Of a stretch of DNA of 64,000 bases, positions 53,003-64,000 are shown one piece after another (position 1 is the first letter of the stretch; each line of letters opens with the position of its first letter). The stretch comes from Macrophomina tecta (lineage: Eukaryota > Ascomycota > Dothideomycetes > Botryosphaeriales > Botryosphaeriaceae): contig JAKSGN010000006.1 in assembly GCA_024180945.1 (NCBI GenBank), positions 248,001 through 312,000 of the forward strand, written 5' to 3'. The translations under genes were made by a program, and so were the position numbers. The notes beneath the pieces are model-generated. The model searched no databases, had not been told where the DNA came from, and saw only the letters and a program-made list of their open reading frames with translations.

Positions 53003-54421
53003 GGTGGAAGGGCTCTGCGGCCCCTGAGTTCAAGTGTGATCTGTACTTGCTGGGCTTAAAATTTCCCGATCCCCAGCGCCGCAGAGCGTTTATTATGTCA
53101 TGCCCGCGACATATACTACATAGGTCTGGCAAGGGTTCCGGATATAGTGATATAGCGCAATGCCGTTTCACAGAAGTTAAGGCATCGACGCGAAGTTCGC
53201 GTGTTTTACGTTTCTCGATGCAAATCATGGTCGCTTAGGAACTTTCTTCTTTCGGAGGTAAGGGAGATGGAGGGAGATAATCCGAACAGGGAGGGAGATA
53301 GAAAGGCCAGGTACGAAACAGAAGTGAGAAGAGATGGATTATACCAGCGTTATATGCTCGCGGAAGATCGGGCGTACTTAATGCTTGGCTGGTCGCGCTT
53401 TGTCCATTTCGCCTTTCGTTCTGTTGCAATCCTGCGAGCCATTCGCCAATGAGGGGAAGGACGGGAGACTGCCTGGAATATGTGTCAGCTACACCTGACC
53501 GCTATGGCGTTCATATTGTTCGTTTCGGGAAAGGTTACGGGGCCCTAAACCCGTTTGAGGTATGATTGGGTCGAACGGCGATTCTACGGGCTTCTATCCT
53601 ATTCAGCCGTCCTCGAAATGCTTCCAAGCCCTGTTCAGAGTAATAAATGGAACGTCCTCGTTTTCTCGATCGGATCGAATTTGCATAGCACCGCAACTGC
53701 ATCATTACAGGAAAAGTACCTGCAATTGCATACAAATGTGGATCGTTTCTTTGCCAAGTGCCCGAGATCTGTGGGTCCCCGTAGATCTCGCATTGCGCAT
53801 ACATTACCACGGTAGGGAACAAAATAAATTACCCTTGGACTGAAAAGACCGTAGCAAAGTTGAAGCAGTCGCCTGTATGCACACTTCAGGGGGATTAAAT
53901 GATACGTTCGGACGATTCCTTCACCTGCCCATAGGCCCGTGCAGAATGTCAATGAACTTGCTGTCGCTCGACCTCAACGTTCGCAGCGCCCCCCAAGGGA
54001 TCATATCTTTTCCATCCACTGTACAAGGATGCGATCTAGATGATCTTTTTGAACGTCTTATTGAAGCACAGAGATTACAAATTTGAATGTTAATTTTGAT
54101 GTTGATGCGTTCCCGACATCGAGTATGTCTCGCCGACGTAGATCCCTCTATGGCTACCTACTACACATTTACAGCTGCGGCATGATTTAGCTCGCGCATG
54201 CGTCTGAAAAGACAACGATGACGTAGATATGCGTCTAGAGGGCGCCAAGTTAGACACGAAGGGGCAGACGGGAGAGACAACGCGTTCTCGGAGTGGGCTG
54301 AGGTCATTATCAGCCCCCCACCACTCCCAAAACGCTCTCTTCCTCACTTCTGTTTAATCCACCTCGTCATGCCCACGGGATCGAGAAAGGCGAGAGAGGC
54401 CGTTTACCTCGGATTCTCTCT
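53003..54421. other. Intergenic; possible HET upstream exon and a diverged inverted-repeat relative
   Basis: 53003-53228 may contain the first exon of the HET gene on the minus strand. 53859-53932 resembles the repeat at 50591-50659. The rest shows no gene. Confidence 0.4.
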
Positions 54422-55300
54422 TCAGGCCTTTCCCTTCTTCTTGTCCTTCTTCTTCTTACCGCCAGCACCGCTGTCGCTAGCGTTGCCAGAGCCGGGTATC
54501 TCTCCCTGCATCTCGGCCATCATGTCCTTAAACAGGTTCTCGCTAACACCGCCACCGCTCAAAGCCGGCGAGTGAAGTGGCACGATAGGGTTGATCTTCC
54601 ACCCCCGCGGGACAGCCGGAGGCTTGAGCTCCTTTGGCGGTGGCAATCCACGAATCTGCATTTTCATGGGGGAGTCTTCAGTCGTCGGGTGCTCCTTGAG
54701 ATACGCGGCGACGAGGTTGTAGAGATGGTGCTCTGGACACCCATGTCAGAATTCCGCAAAGGAAAAAAGAAAGAGAAAAGAACCTGGAGACAGGCAAGGA
54801 TGCATACTATTCTTGATCTGCGCACTCTTCAACTTCCCATCCTTATCCTTCAACTCCACGCGCACCCTGCCCGGGTTACTCCAGTCCTTTGGATGCGTCT
54901 TGCCCGGATCGAGCAGCACGTTCGTCAAGCCGAGGTGATTGACGGCCTCGGCAATCTCTCGCGCGAGTGGCGACGCGACCGCCAGCTCTCTGCCGACGCG
55001 GCGGCCCTCGGCGCGCGTGCGCGACGCGTCGAAATAGACCGGGTACAGGCACTGCCAACGCTTCGACTTCTCCGCCATGGTCGCTTCCGCCGCGCGCTGC
55101 GCTGCGGCATTGGGGTTGTTGTTGATGTTGCCGGGAAAAGGCGACTGCGGCTGCAGCGAGGGACCTGCGCCTGCGCTGCCTCCACCCGGTTGGTTCATGG
55201 CCATCATGCTGCGGGCGAAGGCTTGCGGGTCGAAGTCAGAAGGGTCCATGTCTTCGGGCTCGCTGTCGGAGACCTCCTCGATGCGGGCATGGTGCGCCAT
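54422..55300 (-). CDS. SEC65: SRP19 / Sec65, signal recognition particle subunit
   Basis: Model: complement of join(54422-54732, 54808-55300), 267 aa; 75-nt intron (GTATGC donor, GTCCAG acceptor, phase 1). The SRP19 core begins near residue 80 (RWQCLYPVYFDASRTRAEGRRV, NPGRVRVELKDKDGKLKSAQIKN) and continues after the intron (HHLYNLVAAYLKEHPTT). SRP19 binds SRP RNA so that SRP54 can load, for co-translational targeting to the ER. An acidic N-terminal extension (SDSEPEDMDPSDFDP) and a lysine-rich end (GGKKKKDKKKGKA) are seen, as is usual in fungal Sec65. Confidence 0.94.
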
Positions 55301-56583
55301 GGTGGGATGCTGGGCTCTGGCGCCTGGAGGCGGGCGATTGGACTGGTGGTGCGGTGGAGTGGGAGGGGGGCGCGGGTGGGAGTGATTCGTCCGCGTGGAT
55401 ACGTTTCTTGGTGTTCAGCGGCAGCAAACTAGCTGCCCCCCATGCTGCTGACCGCCTTTGGCCTTGGCGCTCTGTCTCGCTTCGAGCGGCGTCATCGGCC
55501 TCGCGGTGTTTCGGAAGCTCAATTGATCCGCAATTTGACTCGTGCTTATCTCCGGCCACGGAAACGCACGGGTCTTATCGCTTCCCGTCTCGAGAGAAGG
55601 GGGGGGTTGGGGGGGGCCTGTTGATCCCAATGGGCTCCTTCACCAGGAGCACGACTCGTAACGGCCGAGATCTCTTGAGCGTCCAGGCCGCCGTTGTCAT
55701 CCGGACAAGAGGCGAGGAAGGCGGTCTGACGTCGTGCTCGTTAGTCTATTGCGCATCCAATACTTTACCGTGCGTAGCGTCTGAGCATGGGGCAGCCGTG
55801 ATTTAGGTTTAACCGCGGGAATTGTTAGAGTCCCCATGGTCGAGATGCCCTGGTGCTAGGTCTGCCGGTCTTTCCGAGTCTCGGGATGCCGAAGCTGTGG
55901 ACGCGGGAAAGCGCGGAGCCGATGATTGTGCTGCCTCAGGCCGTTGAGTGGATCGTGCGCGGGTTCGTCCTCATGTCACGAACATCGACTTGTAAGCTGA
56001 CATGAGCTTGAGTGTTTTCAAGGGCGACAAGGTGTACCGGGAAAGTCTAAGAGATAGGAATGTGAAAACGAGAGGCCTGTTGTTGGGAGAACACAATCCA
56101 GCTAAGCAAGGGCTCGCCAGATATTCGACTTTGAAGATTAAACGAGCATCTCTATGCTTCCAACAGAATTTGTCCTAACCATTTTGCAAGCCATCATACC
56201 AGGCTGCTACCCGTATCGCTCTGAATCTACTTTTCCGGGGATGGTCGAGCTTGCGGACGCACTAGCCATACCTTTGCCGGCCGGTCCGACCATCGGCTCC
56301 CGTCCGTTCGGCATGCCGAGTCCTGACTCATCTTCGTCGTCCCCGCAGCAGTATCAAGCACACAATTTCTCTTTTGAGCAAATATCCCCACTAATCTGCG
56401 GGCTACAAGTGTGGGATAGCGTGACTTCTGAGATAAGCTGGGGTGGGTATAAAAAGCCGATGCGTCCAACACTGATGCGGGCCGAGAACATTACAACATA
56501 TTGAACCCCTCGTTCCGTGTGAGTCAAGAGCATACGTTTTTCATCACTTGCCTTAAATTTTTCTTTTGAGCTCTCTTTTGAAC
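55301..56583. other. Divergent upstream region of SRP19 and the aminotransferase
   Basis: No gene supported. TATAAAAA at 56448-56455 lies 129-136 nt upstream of the aminotransferase ATG and is a likely core promoter on the plus strand. Confidence 0.5.
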
Positions 56584-58305
56584 ATGCTGCCACCATCTCG
56601 GTCCACTCACGACAATGCCGAAGCCGCGAAAAAGTCCGGCATCCTCCACCGAAGCCTCAGGACGCTTCCCCTCAAAGTTGTTGGCGCATCGGGAAACTAT
56701 CTTACGCTATCGAACGGCCAGCAAATATTCGATGCCACAGGTGGTGCAGCGGTGTCCTGCCTAGGCCATGGAGATAAGCGAGTGCAGGAAGCTGTCATGC
56801 GACAGATGAACGAAGCCGCGTACTGCCATTCGCTGTTCTTCAGCACTTCGGCTGCTGAAGCTCTGGGAAACGAATTGATTGCTGGCACGGATGGCGAGAT
56901 GGCGAAGGCGTTTATCGTCAGCTCGGGTAGGCATCTCCCCACATTCCCCACTCACAGCTCTTGATCTTCCATCGCACGTGGGGGTTGCCTTTGAAACATC
57001 ACTAAAAGGTGATCTCCAGGCTCCGAGGCCATTGAAGCAGCAATGAAGCTCGCCCGACAGTATCACCTGGAGACTACGCCTCCCCAACCTGGTCGCATCA
57101 ACTTCATTGCCCGGAAGGAATCGTACCATGGCACTACCTTGGGTTCGCTGTCCCTGGGCGGACATGTTGCCAGAAGAGCACTGTTTGAGCCCATGCTCCT
57201 CCAGAACATCTCACGAGTCTCGCCATGCAATGCGTACCGTGGAAAGAAGGAGGGAGAAAGTGACGAAGACTACGTTGTGAGGCTGGCAAAAGAGCTGGAC
57301 GATGAGTTCCAGCGCCTCGGTCCTGAATCCGTAATAGCTTTTGTCGCCGAGCCTGTAGTCGGAGCGGTGAGCGTCCAATTTCCTTGATTCAATTTCCCTC
57401 GGCGGGAAGATGTTAGCTCATCTCGCCTATGCCACGAACACTGGCAAAACATAGCTTTCTTTCCGAGTCGTCAGTATGCTGACCTGAATCGCAAAAGGCA
57501 CTCGGCTGCGTCCCCTCTGTCCCCGGCTACTTCAAGGCCGTGAAAGCAATCTGTGACAAATACGGGGCCCTTCTCATCATGGACGAGATCATGAGTGGGA
57601 TGGGCCGCACCGGCACGCTACACGCTTGGCAGCAGGAAGGCGTCGTCCCGGACATCCAAACCATCGGCAAGGGCCTAGGAGGCGGCTACGCCCCAGTGGC
57701 CGGCCTGTTGATCAACCACCGAGTGGTAAATGCACTATATAAAGGTACCGGCAGCTTCTCTCATGGACAGACATACCAAGGGCATCCGATGGCTTGCGCA
57801 GCCGCGGCTGAGGTGCAGCGGATCATCAGGGAAGACAAGCTGTGCGAGAACGCCATGGCCATGGGCAAGTACCTGGAGGAGCTGTTGAAGAATAGCTTGG
57901 CGGACCACCCGAATGTTGGTGATATTCGAGGGCGCGGGCTTTTCTGGGGCGTGAGTATCTGGAAGTCGCCGGAATTGACGGATTAAGGACTGACTATTGT
58001 AACAGATTGAGTTCGTGAAAGACAAGTCCACGAAGGAGCCCTTTGACCCCAAGGTTGGCGTAGCAATGGGTATACACGAGAAAGGTATGTAGTAGCGAGG
58101 ACTGAGCTTATCAGACATCTGACTGTGGCGTACAGGAATGGCACCGGAGTATTCCATCTCGATTTATCCGGGCACGGGTACGGCGGACGGCAAGCTTGGC
58201 GACCACGTGCTGTTGGCGCCGGCATATAATGTGACCCGGGTCGATGTGGAGAAAATCGTGGACCTGACTGCTAAGGTCATTAATCATTTTTTCGCTGGGC
58301 TTTGA
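56584..58305 (+). CDS. Class III PLP-dependent aminotransferase
   Basis: Model: join(56584-56926, 57020-57366, 57498-57950, 58006-58084, 58136-58305), 463 aa; introns of 93, 131, 55 and 51 nt, all in phase. Class III signatures: FDATGGAAVSCLGHGD near the N-terminus, FIVSSGSEAIEAAMKLAR for phosphate binding across the first splice, KESYHGTTLGSLSLGG, MDEIMSGMGRTG, and the PLP lysine in TIGKGLGGGYAPVAG (about residue 287), then TYQGHPMACAAA. The fold fits omega-amino acid:pyruvate / 4-aminobutyrate-type transaminases; the substrate cannot be fixed. No clustered pathway genes are next to it. Confidence 0.93.
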
Positions 58306-61298
58306 GACTGCGACTGCGAGATCTCATCGACTCCACACGCAAAAAGGAGGCCATTCACTCCAAGACAGTCGTGGGCAGCTGGTGCATTCGAATTCTTCTT
58401 AGAAACGACTTGGCACTCTCGATGTGGATCGGCAAAGGGCGGGGGATGCATTGCGCAGCAGATGACTCTGCATGATGACCTTCCTGTTTAGAAAGAGACG
58501 AATGTTACCAGCAGGCGGCGCTGCACCGCCCAACCGCAGAGATCGCCGCGCATGAGCTGCAACCTCACATATTCCACGTCGTGAGAAGACGGGGTGATGT
58601 GCGTGAAACGACAACCACCTCATCTACGAACCCGAAGTTTCCGGCCCAGCAATCGCATTCCAGTAAAAGTTTACGGGAGTGCAAATGATTCAGTCATCAG
58701 ACACCGAAAGTCGCTCCCACAGTGGACGTGCGAGAGATGTTAAGCCTCGGGATCCGGCGGCGACACATAGAGCGGGCAGTTGAGAACTGACTATGCGGTG
58801 CTGACTGCTTATGATCATCACGCCACCCATCATCGTTGGCAAGAACAGCCCTAAAGCGCCACAAGGCATACCCAGTTGAAAAGTGAGATCAGAGCAAACA
58901 TTGCCCCATGCAGACCGCGGGCCGGTAGTAGGAATGTGCGGGCCGGCGGGGGCAGATCCTTGGGAGCGATTGAGAAAAACAGCGAAGAATCCGGGTGTTA
59001 GATGTAAAGTATCAGGGCGGGCAATGTTCCGTCACAAGCAGTACGTGGATCCCTTGCGTTCAGCGTCAGCAAAGTTGAATGAGCGCAAAGTCTCCTCGCT
59101 GACAGCCCCTGCTTCAGCACAGGCACGCGTCCGCGGATCCTGAGGCCGATGCTGCTTTATCTTGTTTTACATTATTAGGAGTTCAGAGGGATCTGCTTCG
59201 CTTGCCAGCGCGTTTCGCTTCTTGGTGCACGTTGGACAGCTAGCACCGACTTGTCATCGAGAGAAGTAGATCGATATTGAGGTCAAGTTTCACCGGTCTC
59301 CACCAGATCTGGGGGCATAGGCGGGCGGTATGAGAGCGGGAAAATTGGCTTGATTTCCCAGGGAGTCAGGCTTCCCGCTGGGTTACGAACAGCCCAGCCT
59401 TTTGGAGAGCGACTAGCGGATTAGCGACTCGGGTCCAGGGCAGCGGATAATGCGGTGCATAAGAATGAGGAGCCCCTGGCAGCAAGAAGCAAGATTCGGG
59501 AGGCAGCAGTCGTAATCAGCGTGCGCAAAAGCGTTTCGCGAAATGTCCAGCCGAGCGGGCCAAAAGTCGTTGGGCCGATGACGGGGAGTGGTGCTTTTGT
59601 GGGTGGGTGGGTGGCTGAAGAAAAGAGGAGACGGCCCCCGGCCAGCCCAGGCGCACCGCGACGTCGAGGCTGGCGGCGCCAACACCACCACTACCACCAC
59701 CACACGTTTGCCACAGCTTGGTTCTCAGCTCTGTGGGGGATTTCCCTTTATGTCGGCCTCCGGGAACTCCAGCCAGCGGGCGGAACGCAGGCTTCGTATC
59801 CGCCAGGCGCGCGAGATATTGAGGAATGGGGCCATTATGAATTGCAGCGGGCGATCAGGGCTGGGGAGAATTCCTTAAATAGAGCCAACGGCAATTTAGG
59901 AGAGCGGCACGTGATCCGAGCGCGCCTACACCGGCTGGCTGTAGGTGCCTGGCGGCTGCGGGCTGTGCAACCTGGCCGACGGGAGCTGGGCAGGTTGCCG
60001 AAGCAGTGCAACTGTATTTTAATCTCGTAGTTTCAGGATCTCTCCTGCGACGCGGCTCGCCGCCTCTGCTCCAGGCGTCGGCGTGCCGCTGAGGCCCAAA
60101 GCGTCCCGCGCGTCATTTCGGTGCACCGCGTCCAGTGGCGAGGAGCGCGAGGCTCCTCACCCAGGCTCGCACGGCTGCGCGTGGGCCTGGGGCCTGCTGC
60201 TTGAGACGGCCGGCGCGGTGCCTGGCGCAGTTCGAGTGAGACAGGCACCCGACTGCAGCAGAGGGCGAGGTGTGCTGGCTAGCCGTCAGCTGCGCGTGTG
60301 GCCCGGCCACGCTCGCGCTGGGCTGGCAGGGCAGGGCAGGGCAGGGCAGGGCAGGGCGTGCGATGACGGCGGGAGCGGAGAAGCTTCAAGCGAGGCGAAG
60401 GACGAGAGGGTGGGTGCTGCCCTGGGCTGGGCTGGTGGGTGGTGCCGTGGGAGCTCCGGCGCGGACGCTTGGGGCGGCACCGAGCATCACCAATTCCGCC
60501 CAGCCTGGCTGCGCCGCGCACGCATTTTATGGACACGCGGGCCCGCGCTGCCGCCGCCGCCGCCGCTGCTGCTGCCATCTGGGCAGAGCGACGACGGGCG
60601 AGGGCAGGCGGGTGAATGGTTTCCTGGTGTTGCGGGTGCAGCGTAGCGGCTCGCAGCGCGTCGCCGACAGTGCATGATCGCTTGTGTTGCGCCACCGAAG
60701 ACCGACGGCGCTCTTGTGAACGGAGTGATGGACCGCAGGCCCAGTGACCATTACCAAAGCAACGCACGGAGTCCAGCTGCATTTGTCGGCCGCTGCAAAT
60801 CACAGCGCATGCCTGCAAAAGAGGAGTCCAATTTTCGCGCTAACCCGCATCGATTCCAGCGGACCTCACCTGTGCCTCCAACGTGCCCCAAGGCGACGGC
60901 TCTGACCTCAATATCGCTCGCCCCAAGCAAGCCCAGCACCGCGCTGCTTCCACCGCACACCGCCGTCAGGCTCTCCGGACGATGCTCACTGTGCTCTGAC
61001 GCCTTCGGCCTCCGCTGATGAGCACGCAGTAGCAGATCCAATCCGCCTCGTCCGTCATTTCCCGCCGTTTCTCCGTCACTGCCTCGCCTGCTTCCGACCG
61101 GGCAGCCTACGCAGCAGAAGCGCATTTCCGCTGCCACTGCGAGCCTGCTGCCGCCGCTTCTCGCCTGCTCAGTCGTGCCCGCGCCCGCCGCTGCGTTGAC
61201 GAGTGCATCTCAGAGCCCAGTGGCTGCCTTCGTTCAGTTTCACTTCGGCTCCCGTCCTCGTCACGCTTCACGACTTCGGTCCTCGCACCGGCCCTGCC
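58306..61298. other. Long GC-rich upstream region of the LAMMER kinase
   Basis: No gene supported. The many open frames at 59455-61137 overlap on both strands and follow base composition. Contains a GGGCA tandem array at 60329-60356. Confidence 0.5.
60329..60356 (+). repeat. (GGGCA)n tandem repeat, potential G-quadruplex
   Basis: Six GGG runs separated by CA only, about 940 nt upstream of the kinase ATG. It fits the G3N1-7 quadruplex pattern with 2-nt loops. Confidence 0.7.
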
Positions 61299-63548
61299 AT
61301 GTCGACCCCTTCGACAGCGACCGCGACCCTTCCTCCACACCACCAGTACTATCCACATCACCAGTCGTGGCAGCCCCAGGTCTCCCAGCATGTAAACGGC
61401 TCGTCGCGTCTGACCAACTCGCACTACAACAACGCCTACCCCAGTCAGGATCTGCGAAGGACGGCCACGGTCAACGCCCGCCAGCCGCAGCAAGCGGAGT
61501 CGTACCCCACCCACTACACCGCCGACCAGCAGCAATTGTCGAATATGCCTTCCCGGAGGCGGAACCATAAGCCCGACTGGAATGAGTTCTACAAGAACGG
61601 CATTCCAAAAGAGGTCATTGTGATTGATGACGACAGCCCGGAGCCCCAGTCTTCCAGGGCCATCGCCGCCAACGGTGCCGATCGTCACACGGACAAGAAG
61701 CGCAAGACTGCGACTTCGACCGCCTACGACCCCGTCTATCACCAGAACACCTCCTACTCCACTACCGAGACACCCCTCTATGCCGACACCCCGTCTAACC
61801 ATACCATCTCCACCGACCGGACCGCCTCGGCCCTACACACAACCGCGTCCACGTCGCTGGGGTCTACAATCAGCAATGGGGCGTATGCCGCCCAGATGGA
61901 GGACGGTGTTGTCGGCCAGAAGCGGAAGCGCACCACGCGCAGGACTACGCTCGATGAAGCCAAGGAAGCGAAGCGGCGAGAAACCGAGCAACAGCAAGAG
62001 CACTGGACCACCTACGTCCCTCCCAAGCAGCCTCCTATCAAGGCTAAGGATGTCTACGTCAAGGTCGTTCCGGATGTAAGTGGTTCTGCAGTCTGTATGA
62101 CCAGGGTTAGTGCTGACAGCCAGTAGAAGTACCGCCCGAACGAGAAGGTGGATGATGAGGACGGCCATTACGTCGTCCACCCTGATGCTGATCTTACCGA
62201 GAAGTGTGAGTATATACTCTCTTCACTGCTATGCAAGATGCTAATGTTTGTAGACCAAATTGTAAAGTTGTTGGGCCAAGGCACTTTCGGCAAGGTCGTT
62301 GAAGCCTTCGACAAGAAGAAGGGCAACAAGGTGGCTATCAAAGTCATCCGATCGGTCCAGAAGTATCGCGACGCATCTCGCATTGAGCTGAGGGTCCTGT
62401 CAACGCTCGCTTCCAATGATCCGCACAACAGAAACAAGTGCATTCACCTGCGCGACTGTTTTGACTTTCGCAATCACATTTGCATTGTCACCGACCTATA
62501 CGGCCAGAGCGTGTTCGATTTCCTCAAGTCGAACCAATTTGTGCCCTTTCCAAGCACACACATTCAGACCTTTGCACACCAGCTTTTGACCAGTGTTGCC
62601 TGTAAGTACTCTTTTAAAGCATGACTTTGGAATCGCACGCACTAACGCATGACAGTCCTTCATGATCTACACCTCATCCACACTGATCTCAAGCCGGAGA
62701 ATATCCTGCTCGTCAACAATTCCTATCAGACTTTCACTTACAACCGAACAATACCTTCATCCTCCACCGCAACGGCTCGTTCGGCTCGCCACAGGAAGGT
62801 ACTGCTGAATCCAGAGATCCGACTGATTGATTTCGGCTCAGCCACTTTCGACGATGAGTACCACTCTTCGGTTGTTTCGACCCGGCATTACCGCGCACCC
62901 GAGATTATTCTTAATCTTGGATGGAGTTACCCTTGCGACATTTGGAGTATTGGCTGTATTTTGGTTGAGTTTTTCACTGGTGATGCTCTTTTCCAGACGC
63001 ACGACAATCTGGAGCATCTCGCTATGATGGAGGCTGTATGTGGTGGAAAGTTGGATAAACATTTGATCAGGCAGGTCCTGGCAAAGGATCGAGGACAATC
63101 ACGCAATCCAGCCGCGCAGTAAGTTGCCACCGCCTCATGCCGCCTGATATTCGATCACTAACGTTTGGCATAAGGTACTTCAAGGGCCAAAAATTGGATT
63201 ATCCCAACCAAGATACGCCCAAGGCCTCCCGAAAATATGTCAAGGCAATGAAGCGGCTGCAGGTAAGCCATGACGGTTCCCGCTTCGATTGCAACCTGGT
63301 CTGACGTGATATTCCAGGACACCATTCCGCCTCACAACGAATTCAATCTGCAGTTCCTCGATTTGCTCAAGAGGATCTTTGTATATGACCCGTCGAAGCG
63401 GATCTCGGCCAAGGAGGCTCTGAACCACCCTTGGTTTGACCAGAGAATTGAGGATGATGGCACGGAGGCGCTCAAGATCCGCAAGAAGCAGGAGAAAGTG
63501 AAGGTAGAGAGAGCCCGTCAGCAGGAGAGGGAGAATGGTTACCGGTGA
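61299..63548 (+). CDS. LAMMER (CLK-type) dual-specificity protein kinase
   Basis: Model: join(61299-62075, 62127-62205, 62254-62601, 62656-63118, 63175-63262, 63318-63548), 661 aa; five introns of 48-56 nt, all phases consistent. A low-complexity N-terminus (about 285 residues, His/Gln/Ser-rich with KKRK and QKRKRTTRR nuclear-signal-like patches) precedes the kinase domain: [31 protein letters not shown] (catalytic Asp about 412), DFGSATF (about 460), [12 protein letters not shown], and [11 protein letters not shown] (about 520) in place of the classic EHLAMMERI motif. HPWF closes the domain, followed by a charged coiled tail. Lkh1/Kns1-type kinases phosphorylate SR-like and growth regulators; fungal orthologues affect cell cycle and development. 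Confidence 0.94.
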
Positions 63549-64000
63549 CCTACTCCCGTGCATGGCCACACTGCACGACTTCCCGACTCAAAACTTTTCC
63601 TTGTGCAAGTTATATCAGATCTAGCCTGAGGCATTTGCCTCGGCAACATCACACTGACGAACTTTTCTTTATGAAAGGAGCATGGGCGGGCTTATAACCA
63701 TCTGGTCGGCTCTGGCGTTTCATGTGGATTCTGCTGATGGGTTCTTCTTTTCTTTGCATAATTTTGTTCGTTCAGACACAAAGGGAACTGGTTATATCCA
63801 CATACAACAGTACGCCGTCGAGAATATCGAGAGTGCGTCTAATCTCCGGCGTGCCTTGGGTTTAAGGGACCGGTTTCAAAGGGATCTTTAGATGAGGTGG
63901 GAAGCGAAGACGCTAGAGCGTCCATGGACAGGAATGGTGGGGGAGGTGATTCGAATCCGCGGAGAGCTTTTGTATCCATAGACATCATCTCCTGCACAAT
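63549..64000. other. 3' flank of the kinase gene, no gene seen
   Basis: A short open frame at 63682-63891 has no recognisable content and sits where the 3' UTR is expected. Confidence 0.4.

Noticed and set aside
63942..63960. GATTCGAATCC resembling a tRNA B box
   Set aside because: Flanking bases do not form a T stem and no A box or cloverleaf is present on either strand.
1..64000. CRISPR array, bacterial-type operons, secondary-metabolite cluster
   Set aside because: No regularly spaced repeats, and no PKS, NRPS or terpene cyclase genes. The window is eukaryotic and its genes are housekeeping or accessory singletons.

Overview
The window looks like a piece of a filamentous ascomycete (Pezizomycotina) genome. 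The evidence is genes with many 45-90 nt GT-AG introns, dispersed single 5S rRNA genes, HET-domain genes, a fungal chromovirus, and CpA-to-TpA mutations (the RIP signature) in an old repeat. A dothideomycete is my best guess from the look of the proteins, but the class is not proven by anything here.

The first ~16 kb is an accessory, repeat-rich region. At the left edge a spliced tyrosine-recombinase-like gene runs off the window. Its start lies ~390 bp from a 5S rRNA gene that has lost its first 19 nt, and it is transcribed away from that gene. This is the layout expected for the captain end of a Starship-type giant mobile element inserted into a 5S gene. Next come an old RIP-mutated LTR (1942-2428) and a complete, young Ty3/gypsy chromovirus (2624-10459) with identical 442-bp LTRs and a TGCGA target duplication. 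The chromovirus has gag and pol in -1 frames, joined by a textbook A AAA AAC slippery site at the gag stop. On the opposite strand of its 3' end it carries a spliced 250-aa gene with Zn(II)2Cys6-type cysteine spacing and a coiled coil. Relics follow: an ORF split by the insertion, a fragment of a two-TM protein, and a HET pseudogene. An intact 5S gene lies at 15820-15938.

From 16.4 kb to the end the window is mostly ordinary conserved gene space: a membrane protein of unknown function, an F-box protein, a DENN-type (DENND11/LCHN-like) protein, a GFA/CENP-V family enzyme, a Vps3-like CORVET subunit, the Golgi protein CASP, a secreted DUF3455 protein, PIG-A (GPI anchor synthesis), the ribosome-biogenesis helicase Dbp6, a secreted aspartic protease, an intact HET-domain protein, SRP19, a class III aminotransferase and a LAMMER kinase. 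Several are head to head over short shared promoters: Vps3/CASP (307 bp) and PIG-A/Dbp6 (289 bp). Vps3 and CASP both serve endomembrane traffic; SRP19 and PIG-A serve the ER. I see no secondary-metabolite cluster.

Gene models were built by hand from reading frames and splice signals. Each multi-exon model given with joins stays in frame from ATG to stop, except the left-edge gene, which is cut by the window, and the HET gene at 50897, whose 5' end I could not resolve.
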